Of a stretch of DNA of 64,000 bases, positions 34,862 through 43,925 are shown piece by piece (within the stretch, counting starts at the first letter, position 1; every line of letters begins with the position of its first letter). Made by a program: the position numbers and the translations under genes. Location of the stretch: assembly GCA_964504285.1 (NCBI GenBank), contig CAZDDZ010000005.1, positions 1-64,000 on the forward strand, written 5' to 3'. Below the pieces are notes generated by a model, which was not told the origin of the DNA, did not search any database, and saw only the letters and a list, made by a program, of their open reading frames with translations. This DNA comes from Pseudoflavonifractor sp964504285. Its GTDB lineage: Bacteria > Bacillota > Clostridia > Oscillospirales > Oscillospiraceae.

Positions 34862-35060
34862 AGGGTGCCCCTTTCGTAGGTCTTCTGACTTGCGCTTATG
34901 GAGCCTGTTTCCAAGCTCCTGCGTACACACACAGCCTTCCCAGGTTGCCCCAGTGACCGACTTTCGTCGCGCGTGTGTCCTCAGCGTATACAGCGGCGGA
35001 TACCGTTCGGGATTTTCACCCGATTCCCTTGTTCATCCCCCGTGCCAAACGCGACAGGAG
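34862..35060 (-). promoter_or_regulatory. Cobalamin riboswitch
   Basis: Read on the minus strand the leader has the ordered conserved blocks of the adenosylcobalamin aptamer: GGGAAtCGGGTGaaAATCCC (near 35020), CCGCCGCTGT, GGTCACTGGggcaacCTGGGAAGG (34935-34962), and the B12 box AAGTCAGAAGACCT (34877-34892). It is followed by a terminator and the SLH/DUF4430 gene. Binding of a cobalamin should favour termination, so the protein is made when corrinoid is scarce. Confidence 0.92.
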
Positions 35061-35090
35061 CCACAAAAGAGCTATGTAATTGTATCTACT

Positions 35091-35119
35091 ATACTAGAGA
35101 GAACGGGGAGAAAAGTCAA
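35091..35119 (-). promoter_or_regulatory. Promoter of the cobalamin-riboswitch transcript
   Basis: TTGACT (35114-35119) and TAGTAT (35091-35096) on the minus strand are 17 bases apart, about 30-40 bases upstream of the first aptamer block. Confidence 0.65.
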
Positions 35120-35230
35120 GAAAAATTTTGCGGCGGCGTGAGGATGCTTACAGGGTCTTAATTTTGCAAAAGGTATTGCTAACACTGTTTTTATCGGATG
35201 GGTGATAGGGTGTAAATAATAGGGGGAATA

Positions 35231-35428
35231 ATGATGATTCATCTGACGCAGATGCTGGCGCGCTTTACTTATAAAATTGACGTTGAGGTGCGGCGGGTAG
35301 TTCAAAGGTACCCGTGGTCCGCGTTTTTGATAATGCTAATTGGTGTGCCCATCTTTCTTGTGGCGGCAGTCACCTTCGCCACAGGAGTAATTATGCTGCC
35401 CGTATCGCTGCTGCTAGGTTGGCGTTAG
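35231..35428 (+). CDS. Small membrane protein, 65 residues
   Basis: A GGGGGA site precedes ATG ATG at 35231/35234. The product has an amphipathic, positively charged N-terminal half (MLARFTYKIDVEVRRVVQRYPW) and one or two hydrophobic segments (FLIMLIGVPIFLVAAVTFATGVIMLPVSLLLGW). I recognise no family. It stands just ahead of the kdpDE genes, on the same strand, with a probable KdpE-type site immediately after its stop. A role in potassium or osmotic response is possible but unproven. Confidence 0.6.
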   Translation: MMIHLTQMLARFTYKIDVEVRRVVQRYPWSAFLIMLIGVPIFLVAAVTFATGVIMLPVSLLLGWR

Positions 35429-35434
35429 CAGTTT

Positions 35435-35451
35435 CTTAATGCAATCTTAAC
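35435..35451. promoter_or_regulatory. Candidate KdpE-type operator upstream of kdpDE
   Basis: Two CTTAA copies (35435-35439, 35446-35450) spaced 11 bases apart, one helical turn, as OmpR-family regulators prefer. The 11-mer GCAATCTTAAC here recurs at 44100-44110 upstream of the kdpFABC operon. Confidence 0.45.
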
Positions 35452-35491
35452 GCTGAAAGTTTATCTCTAATATAGTATTAAAAAAGCGGTA

Positions 35492-35666
35492 TGGTATAAT
35501 AACTGCAATGCAGTTATTATACGCGCATTTCGGCACGAAGTGCCGAAGCGCTGGGATTTTAGCCAGCGGCCGGGACGGCCGCGTGGCATATTATATTATG
35601 AATAGAATTCATGATATAATAACTGCAATGCAGTTATTATACGCGTATTTCGGCACGAAGTGCGCC
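35492..35666. repeat. Family D tandem hairpin repeat, one full and one truncated 120-bp unit (D2)
   Basis: The -10-like TGGTATAAT at 35492 and TGATATAAT at 35612 are 120 bases apart. Hairpins are AACTGCaatGCAGTT, TTCGGCACgaaGTGCCGAA and GCGGCCGggaCGGCCGC. The stems differ from those of D1 but stay paired. The second unit breaks off after hairpin two, 20-30 bases before the kdpD start. Confidence 0.8.
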
Positions 35667-35696
35667 AGTAAAAAATCGGTATTGGGAGGGGCTCTT

Positions 35697-38390
35697 TTGG
35701 AAAAACCGCGCTGTGACCCAGATGAAATGCTTCGCAGGGTAAAGAAGGAGCTGGAGGAACGAAAGCGGGGCCATCTAAAAATATTTTTTGGCTATGCCGC
35801 CGGGGTAGGGAAAACCTACGCTATGCTTAAGGCTGCCCATGGAGCGGCTCATCGCGGCGTTGATGTGGTGGTGGGTTATGTAGAGCCCCACGACCGCCCC
35901 CGGACAGCCCAGCTGCTCAGCGGGCTGGAGGCAATCCCGGCTAAACGGGTGACCCACGGGGGCATAGTGCTGCATGAGTTTGACCTGGACAGGGCGCTGG
36001 AGCGAAAGCCCCAGCTCCTTCTGGTGGATGAGCTGGCTCACACCAATGGAGACGGGTGCCGCCACCGCAAGCGTCACCAGGATATTGCCGAACTGCTAAA
36101 CGCCGGAATTAGCGTCTACACAACGGTAAATGTTCAGCATATTGAGAGCCTGAACGACATGGTGACCGCAATTACGGGGGTAACCGTCCGGGAGCGGATT
36201 CCCGACCATGTGTTTGACCGTGCCGACCAGGTAGAGCTGGTGGATATTGAGCCCGAGGAGCTGATGGAGCGGCTTGGCAAGGGTGAGGTTTACGGAAAGA
36301 CTCAGGCAGAAAAGGCGCTGGGTAATTTCTTTACCTCCCAAAATCTGACCGCATTGCGGGAGCTGGCCCTCCGCCGCTGCGCCGACCGAGTTAACCGGAT
36401 GGTGGAGGCCGGGCGGGACAGCATGAGCGGCGGCTATTACACCGACGAGCACATCCTGGTTTGTCTCTCGTCTTCCCCCACCAACGCAAAAATCATCCGT
36501 ACCGCGGCGAGAATGGCCAGCGCCTTTCGGGGAAGCTTTACCGCCCTGTTTGTAGAGACCCCTGCCTTTGTTACCATGAGCGAGGAGAACCGGAGCCGCC
36601 TACGCCAGAATATCCACCTTGCCGGGCAGCTTGGGGCCTCGGTAGAGACGGTCTGCGGGGACGACATTGCCTTCCAGATTTCCGAATTCGCCAGGCTTTC
36701 CGGCGTGTCTAAAATTGTTTTGGGCCGCAGCAGCGCAAAGCGAAAATTATGGCCGGGTACACCCACGCTAACTGAAAAAATTACAGCACTTTCTCCCAAT
36801 CTGGATATTTACATTATTCCGGAAAAGGACACGCCGCCGTATAGGGCGAAGCAGGGGGCTGTCAGCACGCCCAATACCGTGTGGCAGGATATTTTTAAGA
36901 GTGCGCTGGCACTTGCTGCCGCCAGTTTGGTTGGTCTGCTGTTTTACCGCTTTGGATTTAGCGAGGCCAATATTATTACAGCCTATATCCTAGGTGTGCT
37001 GGTTACTGCCATTAGTACCTCACGGCGAATATACAGCCTTGTCTCCTCGGCGGTAAGCGTGCTGACCTTTAACTTTCTGTTTACAGACCCTCGCTTTTCG
37101 TTTAACGCCTACGACGCCAGCTATCCGGCGACCTTTTTATTTATGTTTATTGCCGCGTTTCTTACCAGCACCGTGGCGGTGCGCCTGAAACAGCAGGCCC
37201 GCCAGTCGGCTGAGACCGCCTACCGCACCAAAATTCTGTTTGATACAAACCAGCTTATCAGCAATGAACGGGACACGGGCGGCATCATTGCCGTAACCTG
37301 CAAGCAGCTATCCAGACTACTGGGCAAGGATATTCTGTTCTACGGCGTGCAGGACGACAGGCTGACAGACCCGCTCTTTTTCTCGGTAGGGGAGAGCCCC
37401 CAGCCCGGTCGCTATCAATCGGAGCATGAAAAGACGGTGGCGACCTGGGTCTACCACAACAATAAGCACGCCGGAGCAACCACCAATACCCTGGGGAATG
37501 CAGGCTGCCTCTATCTCTCCGTTCGAGTAGGGCAGGAGGTTTACGGCGTGGTGGGTGTGGCGGTGGAGGGGACTGCCCTGGACGCAATGGAGAACAGCGT
37601 TATGCTCTCCATTCTGGGGGAATGCGCCCTGGCGCTGAAAAACGAGGCGATGTCCCGTCAACGGGAGGAAGCCGCGCTCCTTGCAAAAAATGAGCAGCTG
37701 CGGGCAAATCTGCTCCGCTCTATTTCCCACGATTTGCGTACTCCGCTGACCACCATCTCCGGCAACGCCGGTATTTTACTGGAAAGCGAGGGCAGCTTAG
37801 ACGCAGAAAAGCGCCGGGGCCTTTACACCAGCATTTACGACGATGCGCTGTGGCTAATTAACCTAGTGGAAAATCTGCTGTCGGTAACTCGCATTGAGGA
37901 TAATTCCATGAAGCTGCGCACCACCACCGAGCTGATGGATGAGGTAATTGCCGAAGCTATGCGCCATATCAGTCGGAAAAGTATCGAGCACAGTATTACG
38001 GTAAAGCCTTCCGACGGGTTTGCCCTGGTGAAAATGGATGCGCGGCTAATGATGCAGGTGGTCATTAATCTGGTGGACAATGCCATTAAATATACCCCCC
38101 AGGGCTCTGCCATTACCATTGAAACCAGGCAGGAGGGGGGCAAGGTGATGGTATCGGTCTCCGATGACGGTCCCGGCATTTCAGACGAGTCTAAAAAGCG
38201 AATTTTTGATATGTTCTACACCGCCAATGCCACGGTTGCCGACAGCCGCCGCAGCTTGGGTCTAGGGCTTGCCCTGTGCAAGTCTATTGTGACGGCCCAC
38301 GGCGGTGAGCTTACAGTGAGCGACCGGGTGCCCAGAGGCACGGTCTTTACCTTTACATTGCCCGCCGAGGAGGTATGCCTGCATGAATAA
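35697..38390 (+). CDS. kdpD: Potassium-responsive sensor histidine kinase KdpD
   Basis: This 897-residue protein matches the length of E. coli KdpD. The order is the N-terminal KdpD domain with Walker-type GYAAGVGKTYAML and LLVDELAHTN; a universal-stress-like domain (ILVCLSSSPTNAKIIRTAARMA); four membrane helices (about 400-500); a GAF-like region; the H-box SHDLRTPLT with phospho-His at about residue 678; and a HATPase domain (NLVDNAIKYTP, DDGPGI, LGLGLALCKSIV). I chose TTG 35697 with GGGAGGGG just upstream, since longer versions would translate the family D repeat. It overlaps kdpE by 8 bases. Confidence 0.95.
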   Translation: MEKPRCDPDEMLRRVKKELEERKRGHLKIFFGYAAGVGKTYAMLKAAHGAAHRGVDVVVGYVEPHDRPRTAQLLSGLEAIPAKRVTHGGIVLHEFDLDRALERKPQLLLVDELAHTNGDGCRHRKRHQDIAELLNAGISVYTTVNVQHIESLNDMVTAITGVTVRERIPDHVFDRADQVELVDIEPEELMERLGKGEVYGKTQAEKALGNFFTSQNLTALRELALRRCADRVNRMVEAGRDSMSGGYYTDEHILVCLSSSPTNAKIIRTAARMASAFRGSFTALFVETPAFVTMSEENRSRLRQNIHLAGQLGASVETVCGDDIAFQISEFARLSGVSKIVLGRSSAKRKLWPGTPTLTEKITALSPNLDIYIIPEKDTPPYRAKQGAVSTPNTVWQDIFKSALALAAASLVGLLFYRFGFSEANIITAYILGVLVTAISTSRRIYSLVSSAVSVLTFNFLFTDPRFSFNAYDASYPATFLFMFIAAFLTSTVAVRLKQQARQSAETAYRTKILFDTNQLISNERDTGGIIAVTCKQLSRLLGKDILFYGVQDDRLTDPLFFSVGESPQPGRYQSEHEKTVATWVYHNNKHAGATTNTLGNAGCLYLSVRVGQEVYGVVGVAVEGTALDAMENSVMLSILGECALALKNEAMSRQREEAALLAKNEQLRANLLRSISHDLRTPLTTISGNAGILLESEGSLDAEKRRGLYTSIYDDALWLINLVENLLSVTRIEDNSMKLRTTTELMDEVIAEAMRHISRKSIEHSITVKPSDGFALVKMDARLMMQVVINLVDNAIKYTPQGSAITIETRQEGGKVMVSVSDDGPGISDESKKRIFDMFYTANATVADSRRSLGLGLALCKSIVTAHGGELTVSDRVPRGTVFTFTLPAEEVCLHE

Positions 38391-39081
38391 ACCGCTGATT
38401 TTGGTTGTGGAGGATGACGACGCTATCCGCAACCTGATTACCACTACATTAGAAACCCATGATTACCGTTTTTTAACCGCACCCACAGGAGCGGCCGCCA
38501 TTTTAGAGGCCGTATCCCATAACCCGGAGGTCGTGCTTTTGGACCTGGGTCTGCCCGATATGGACGGAGTGGAGGTCATTAAGAAAATTCGCAGCTGGTC
38601 GAAAGTACCCATTATTGTCATCAGCGCCAGGAGCGAGGATACCGATAAAATTGATGCGCTGGACGCAGGGGCTGATGACTACCTTACCAAGCCCTTTTCG
38701 GTGGAAGAGCTGCTGGCCCGGCTGCGGGTGACCTTTCGGCGGCTAAACGACGCGCTGTCCGGAGAACAGCCCCAGGGAGCCGCCTTTACCAATGGTGACC
38801 TGACCATCGATTACGCCGCCGGATGCGCCTACCTGGAAAACCAAGAGTTGCACCTGACCCCCATTGAATATAAGCTTCTATGCCTGCTGGCTAAAAATGC
38901 GGGCAAGGTGCTGACCCATACCTACATAACGCGTGAAATCTGGGGCAGCTCCTGGGATAACGACGTGGGCTCCCTGCGGGTGTTTATGGCAACGCTCCGC
39001 AAAAAAATAGAGACAGGGGCCAACCCGTCCCAATATATTCAAACGCACATCGGGGTGGGGTATCGGATGCTGAAGATATAA
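38383..39081 (+). CDS. kdpE: Response regulator KdpE
   Basis: A 232-residue OmpR-type regulator with receiver acid pocket EDDD, phospho-Asp at residue 54 (VLLDLGLPDMDG), LTKPFS, and a winged-helix C-terminus (HLTPIEYKLLCLLAKNAGKVLTH, VFMATLRKKIE, YIQTHIGVGYRM). With KdpD it activates the Kdp pump genes, which lie convergently downstream. Likely sites are the CTTAA repeats at 35435 and 44100. Confidence 0.95.
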   Translation: MNKPLILVVEDDDAIRNLITTTLETHDYRFLTAPTGAAAILEAVSHNPEVVLLDLGLPDMDGVEVIKKIRSWSKVPIIVISARSEDTDKIDALDAGADDYLTKPFSVEELLARLRVTFRRLNDALSGEQPQGAAFTNGDLTIDYAAGCAYLENQELHLTPIEYKLLCLLAKNAGKVLTHTYITREIWGSSWDNDVGSLRVFMATLRKKIETGANPSQYIQTHIGVGYRMLKI

Positions 39082-39133
39082 ATGTAAGCTGTTTACCTCC
39101 GTCCGGGTACGGCCACTAAATCATTGTGCTAAG

Positions 39134-39175
39134 AATAACGGCGGGGCAAGCGATTTCGCTTGCCCCGCCGTTATT
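39134..39175. terminator. Bidirectional terminator between kdpE and kdpC
   Basis: AATAACGGCGGGGCAAGCGA pairs with its complement around two bases and has T-runs on both sides. Confidence 0.88.
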
Positions 39176-39212
39176 TTTACAGGCTGTGGATAAACCATTC
39201 CAACCAGGTTTG

Positions 39213-39848
39213 TTAGAGAATGCCCAATTCCCGGGCGATGTCCAAATTTACCAGAAGTACATTGACATGAGCTTCACTGAAGATACCCAGCAGCTTTCCC
39301 TGTGTGTGGTTTTGTATGATCTCCTCTAAGCGGGCTTGACTCAGGCCGGTACTTTGCACCAGCCGAGGGATTTGAATGGCTGCGGAGTCAGGGGAAATGT
39401 GGGGATCCAGGCCAGAGCCGGAGGCGGTGAGCAAGTCTGTGGGAATATCCTCGCGGCGCACCTGGGGATTTGCAGCCAGAAAGGCGGCCATGTCAGCGGT
39501 TACCCGCTGAATTAGAGCGGGGTTAGTAGGGGCATAGTTCTGAGAACCTGAGGCAGGGCCGGTGTAGTCGCCCGCCTCCTTTTCTGCCTCGGTATAGGTG
39601 TTGTACCCCACTGCGGAGGGGCGGCCCCATAGAAAGCGGGGGTCTGTGAACTGCTGCCCTACCAGGGTGCTACCCACGGCTACGCCGTCCACTTCGATGA
39701 CACTGCCCTTTGCCTGATGGGGAAAGAAAACCATAGAAAGCCCGGTAAGGGCCAGAGGGTAGAAAAGCCCGCAGAGCACCATAAGCACCAGCGTAACCAG
39801 TCCGGCTTTTTTTATGCTGCCCAGAGCGGATTTAAGTTTTGTGTGCAC
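39213..39848 (-). CDS. kdpC: Kdp potassium pump subunit C
   Basis: A 211-residue protein with one N-terminal membrane helix (LVTLVLMVLCGLFYPLALTGLSMVFFP) and the periplasmic-facing KdpC domain (GSVIEVDGVAVGSTLVGQQF, RFLWGRPSA, ASGSGLDPHISPDSA). KdpC stabilises the KdpA-KdpB complex. The start is a GTG behind GAGGAA, 13 bases after kdpB. Confidence 0.95.
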   Translation of the reverse strand: MHTKLKSALGSIKKAGLVTLVLMVLCGLFYPLALTGLSMVFFPHQAKGSVIEVDGVAVGSTLVGQQFTDPRFLWGRPSAVGYNTYTEAEKEAGDYTGPASGSQNYAPTNPALIQRVTADMAAFLAANPQVRREDIPTDLLTASGSGLDPHISPDSAAIQIPRLVQSTGLSQARLEEIIQNHTQGKLLGIFSEAHVNVLLVNLDIARELGIL

Positions 39849-39861
39849 GATAAATTCCTCC

Positions 39862-41913
39862 TTACAGACCCAGCAGCATCAAAAGGGGATGAATGGCCAG
39901 GTCAATGAGCTTGATGCCGAGAAAGGGTGTTATAACCCCGCCAAGGCCGTAAATGAGCAGGTTGCGGCGCAGAAGCTTGCTGCTGCTCATGGGACGGTAC
40001 TTAACCCCCCGCATGGCCAGCGGAATCAGGCAGGGGATAATAATAGCGTTAAAGACCAGGGCCGAGAGAATGGCGCTTAAGGGGGTGGCCAGGGACATGA
40101 TGTTAAGCACCCCCAGCTGGGGAATGACCAGCATAAACATAGCCGGAATAATGGCAAAGTATTTGGCAATGTCGTTAGCAATGCTGAAGGTAGTCAGACT
40201 GCCCCGGGTAATGAGCAGCTGCTTGCCAATTTCCACTACCTCCAAAATTTTGGTGGGGTCCGAGTCCAAATCCACCATGTTGGCGGCTTCCTTGGCGGCG
40301 GCGGTGCCGCTGTTCATGGCAAGACCCACGTTGGCCTGCGCCAGGGCGGGGGCATCGTTGGTGCCGTCTCCGGTCATGGCGACGATTTTACCCAGGGCCT
40401 GTGCTTCGCGGATGACGCGGATTTTATCCTCAGGCTTGCACTCGGCAATAAATTCATCCACCCCTGCTTCCCCCGCAATGGTAGCGGCGGTCAGAGGATT
40501 ATCGCCGGTGCACATGACGGTTTTAATGCCGATGGCCCGCAGACGGTCAAACCGCTCCTTCATACCGGCCTTTACCGTGTCCTTCAGGTAAATAACGCCC
40601 AGCACCCTAGCTCCTTCGCACACAGTCAGCGGGGTGCCGCCCAGGGAGGAAACCCGACTGACCACCGATTCTAAATCAGCGGGAATGGACCCGCCCATAG
40701 CCTTAACATAGCCGGCAATGGCCTGATCCGAGCCCTTGCGGATGCTGGTGCCGTCGGGCAGGTCGACGCCGCTCATGCTGGTTTGGGCGGTAAACTCCAC
40801 GAAGGAAGCGCCCGCCGGAGCCTGAACGGTGCACCCCCTTTTACGGCCCAGCTGAACGGTGGATTTGCCCTCGGGAGTACCGTCCGAGAGAGAGGAGAGT
40901 ACCGCGCAGCGGACAAGGGCTTCCTGACTGCAAGCGCCAACGGGGTAGAAATCGGTGGCCAGCCGATTGCCGTAGGTAATGGTGCCGGTCTTATCTAAGA
41001 TCATAGTGTCCACATCGCCACAGGCCTCTACCGCCTTGCCCGACATAGCGATGACGTTAAACCGCGTGACCCGGTCCATGCCCGCAATTCCGATGGCGGA
41101 GAGAAGACCGCCGATGGTGGTGGGAATCAGGCAGACGGTCAGGGCGATGAGAGTGGAAACGGGCAGTACCACGCCGCTATATAGAGCGATGGGGTAAAGC
41201 GTGACGATAACAATGAGAAAAATAATGGTCAGGCTGACCAAAAGGGTACTCAGAGCAATTTCATTCGGGGTTTTTTGCCGGGAGGCACCCTCTACCATAG
41301 CAATCATACGGTCGAGAAAGCTCTCGCCCGGGGCAGAGGTCACACGAACCTTTAACCAGTCGCTGATTACGGTGGTGCCGCCGGTTACCGAGCTGAAGTC
41401 GCCGCCGCTCTCACGGACCACCGGGGCCGATTCGCCGGTAATGGCCGATTCATCCACCGAGGCCACGCCCTCCACGACCTCACCGTCGTTGGGAATCAGC
41501 TCTCCCGCCATTACCAGCACCAGGTCGCCCTTTTGAAGGTCGTGAGAGCTGACAAATTCCTCCTCGCCATTGGAAAGAATGCGTCGGGCACGGGTATCCT
41601 TCTGAGTTTTTTTAAGACTTGCGGCCTGGGCTTTTCCGCGCCCTTCGGCCACCGCTTCGGCAAAGTTTGCAAAGAGCAGGGTCAGCAACAGGATAAAGGA
41701 CACCATGCAATTGTAAGGCCGCAGAGCTTCACTGCTCTCGCTTCCGAACAGACCGGGAAACAGGGAGAGGAGCACGGTGATGAAAAAGCCAACTTCGACA
41801 ACGAACATAACGGGATTTTTCATCATCAGGCGGGGATTAAGCTTGGTAAACGCGCCACGGATGGCACCTTTTAAAATTTCTGGTGTTACGAGCTTCTTTT
41901 TTGGCTGCGTCAT
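39862..41913 (-). CDS. kdpB: Kdp potassium pump ATPase subunit B
   Basis: A 683-residue P-type ATPase that powers potassium uptake. It has the actuator loop TGES, the phosphorylation motif DKTGT with Asp at residue 307 (the same number as in E. coli), the ATP-binding FTAQTSMSGVDLP and KGS segments, GDGTNDAPAL, and membrane helices at both ends. Length is typical. Confidence 0.97.
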   Translation of the reverse strand: MTQPKKKLVTPEILKGAIRGAFTKLNPRLMMKNPVMFVVEVGFFITVLLSLFPGLFGSESSEALRPYNCMVSFILLLTLLFANFAEAVAEGRGKAQAASLKKTQKDTRARRILSNGEEEFVSSHDLQKGDLVLVMAGELIPNDGEVVEGVASVDESAITGESAPVVRESGGDFSSVTGGTTVISDWLKVRVTSAPGESFLDRMIAMVEGASRQKTPNEIALSTLLVSLTIIFLIVIVTLYPIALYSGVVLPVSTLIALTVCLIPTTIGGLLSAIGIAGMDRVTRFNVIAMSGKAVEACGDVDTMILDKTGTITYGNRLATDFYPVGACSQEALVRCAVLSSLSDGTPEGKSTVQLGRKRGCTVQAPAGASFVEFTAQTSMSGVDLPDGTSIRKGSDQAIAGYVKAMGGSIPADLESVVSRVSSLGGTPLTVCEGARVLGVIYLKDTVKAGMKERFDRLRAIGIKTVMCTGDNPLTAATIAGEAGVDEFIAECKPEDKIRVIREAQALGKIVAMTGDGTNDAPALAQANVGLAMNSGTAAAKEAANMVDLDSDPTKILEVVEIGKQLLITRGSLTTFSIANDIAKYFAIIPAMFMLVIPQLGVLNIMSLATPLSAILSALVFNAIIIPCLIPLAMRGVKYRPMSSSKLLRRNLLIYGLGGVITPFLGIKLIDLAIHPLLMLLGL

Positions 41914-41926
41914 GATTAAATACCTC

Positions 41927-43660
41927 TTAGCTCCATAAAGTCAGATGTTCCGCAATGGGCCCCAGTGCCAGTACCGGGAAAAAGGTCAGGGCCGCGAAAA
42001 TATAAACCACCAGCACCAGCACAATGGCAAAGGTGGGGGTATCGGTGCGCAGGGTACCGGAGGACTGGTTGCACATGGTCTTTTTCATCAGACTGCCCGC
42101 AATGGCAAGCTGAAGGATGATAGACAGGTACCGGCCCAGGAACATGGCAAGGCCTGTGGTGATGTTCCAAAAATAGCTGTTGTCGGCCAGCCCCTCAAAC
42201 CCGGAGCCGTTGTTGGACGCGGCAGAGGCATACTCGTACAGAACCTGGGAAAGACCGTGAAAGCCTGGATTGGTAATACCGGCCCTGCCGGCGGAAAGGC
42301 TGACGGCCAGGGCGGAAAAGCTTAAAATCAGCAGGGGATGAATGATAATGCACAGGGCTGTCAGCTTCATCTCGCGGCCTTCAATTTTTTTGCCCAGGTA
42401 TTCGGGGGTGCGGCCAATCATTAAGCCGCACAGAAAGACGGCCAGAATGGCGTAAATCACCATGTTCATAAGACCCACGCCCTTGCCCCCAAAGACCACG
42501 TTGAGCATCATGTGCAGGAGGGCAACCAGCCCCCCCAGCGGAGTAAGGGTGTCGTGCATGTTGTTGATGGTGCCTGTGGTGAAGGAGGTGGTCACGGTAG
42601 TGAATAGAGCGGACTGGGCAACGCCGAAGCGAACTTCTTTTCCTTCCATGCTGCCCATACTCTGGCTTAATCCGGCCCCCGCCAGGGCGGGATTACCTGC
42701 TTGCTCGGCAGCAAAGCACAGGGCCAGTCCGGCCACAAAGAGAATACTCATAGCGGCGAACACGGTACGGCCCTCGCTACCGAAAAAGCGGGCGGGTCGG
42801 GTAGCCAGACTGCCGACAGGGCCGTCCTTGGGACGAGCGCGTACCATCTTTCCAAACATAATGACGCAGGCGCCGGGAAGAAGCATCATGGAAAAAAGCT
42901 CCGCCAGGTTAGAAAGAATGGTGGGGTTTTCCAGCGGAGTGCTGGAGCCCGCCCCCAGAAAGCCGCCGCCGTTGGTGCCCAGATGCTTGATGGATTCCAG
43001 AGCGGCAATGGGGCCGGTGGCAATATCCTGAAGATTACCCTCAATGGTGTGGACGGTAATGTTAGGAGAAAAATTTTGGGGCACTCCTTGGAAGACAAGG
43101 AAAAGTCCTACCAGAATGGACAAGGGGAGAAGAATGCGGGTGATAATACGAATGAGATCCACATAGAAATTGCCCATGTTGTCCCGGGTTTTTCCTGCCA
43201 GACCACGGACAAAGGCTACGCAGGCGGCGTAACCGGAGGCCGCTGAGGTAAACATCATAAAGGTAATGACCAGCATTTGGCTTAAGTAGGATAGGCCGCT
43301 TTCACCGGAGTAGTGCTGCAGATTGGTATTGGTCATAAAACTTATGATAGTGTTAAACGAGAGTGTGGGCTCCATGCCGCCGATGGCGTTGGGATTCAAA
43401 ATGGGCAGTGCCTGAAGCCTTAAAATCAGATACCCTGCAAACACCATGACAGCGTTGGTAAGGAGCAGGGAGAGTGCGTATTTTTTCCAGGTCATAGAGC
43501 TGTGTGGATCAATACCGCAAAGGCGGTAGAGTACACCGTCCACCCGATCCAATACCGGGTCTGCGAAGGTGCGCTTCTGTACCGCCACATGGTAGAGATA
43601 GGTGCCCATGGGAATGACCAAGGCCAGGTACACGGCCAGGGTCATAATAATTTGAAGCAT
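41927..43660 (-). CDS. kdpA: Kdp potassium pump channel subunit A
   Basis: A 577-residue membrane protein related to potassium channels, with four degenerate selectivity loops (NTNLQHYSGE, GTNGGGFLGAGSS, TTSFTTGTINNM, SNNGSGFEGL) that line the ion path. I chose ATG 43660 with AGGAGG directly upstream. Longer versions would read through the repeat element that lies between kdpF and kdpA. Confidence 0.96.
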   Translation of the reverse strand: MLQIIMTLAVYLALVIPMGTYLYHVAVQKRTFADPVLDRVDGVLYRLCGIDPHSSMTWKKYALSLLLTNAVMVFAGYLILRLQALPILNPNAIGGMEPTLSFNTIISFMTNTNLQHYSGESGLSYLSQMLVITFMMFTSAASGYAACVAFVRGLAGKTRDNMGNFYVDLIRIITRILLPLSILVGLFLVFQGVPQNFSPNITVHTIEGNLQDIATGPIAALESIKHLGTNGGGFLGAGSSTPLENPTILSNLAELFSMMLLPGACVIMFGKMVRARPKDGPVGSLATRPARFFGSEGRTVFAAMSILFVAGLALCFAAEQAGNPALAGAGLSQSMGSMEGKEVRFGVAQSALFTTVTTSFTTGTINNMHDTLTPLGGLVALLHMMLNVVFGGKGVGLMNMVIYAILAVFLCGLMIGRTPEYLGKKIEGREMKLTALCIIIHPLLILSFSALAVSLSAGRAGITNPGFHGLSQVLYEYASAASNNGSGFEGLADNSYFWNITTGLAMFLGRYLSIILQLAIAGSLMKKTMCNQSSGTLRTDTPTFAIVLVLVVYIFAALTFFPVLALGPIAEHLTLWS

Positions 43661-43672
43661 GCAAAATCCTCC

Positions 43673-43836
43673 TAGAGCGTTTCTGAAAAGTAGCGGAATG
43701 CACAGAAACGCAAAATTTTTTTGCCAGGCAAGCCAATTTTTTGCAGCCATACTGACGTATGGCAAGGAAAATTGGCGCTGCCCTGACGAAAAAAGACAAG
43801 TTTATGGGCGTTTTGATACTTTTCAGAAACGCTCTA
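43673..43836. repeat. Family A inverted-repeat element (A7) inside the kdp operon
   Basis: A 164-bp element with intact ends TAGAGCGTTTCTGAAAAG / CTTTTCAGAAACGCTCTA, in the opposite orientation to A4 and A6. It sits between kdpF and kdpA: its outer TA makes the kdpF TAG stop, and its inner end touches the kdpA ribosome site. Confidence 0.9.
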
Positions 43837-43911
43837 AAACTTCTCCGGGTGAATAAGCGCATAAAAGAGATAAGCGCTTATGAGCAAAAGCAAAATAATT
43901 AGCAGCGGCAT
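43834..43911 (-). CDS. kdpF: KdpF small pump subunit
   Basis: A 25-codon gene starting MPLLIILLLLISAYL and ending YALIHPEKF. The hydrophobic helix plus the closing YALxxPEKF is the hallmark of KdpF, the peptide that stabilises KdpABC. GAGGAAA lies upstream of the ATG. It is usually directly before kdpA; here a 164-bp repeat element separates them, and the stop codon TAG (43834-43836) belongs to that repeat. Confidence 0.85.
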   Translation of the reverse strand: MPLLIILLLLISAYLFYALIHPEKF

Positions 43912-43925
43912 ATAAATTTCCTCAC

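Noticed and set aside
35508..35696. N-terminal extension of KdpD by 63 residues
   Set aside because: It would translate the family D repeat, and the two units give nearly the same peptide twice. TTG 35697 with GGGAGGGG gives the normal KdpD start.
43661..43765. N-terminal extension of KdpA
   Set aside because: It reads through repeat A7; ATG 43660 with AGGAGG and the standard KdpA N-terminus is preferred.
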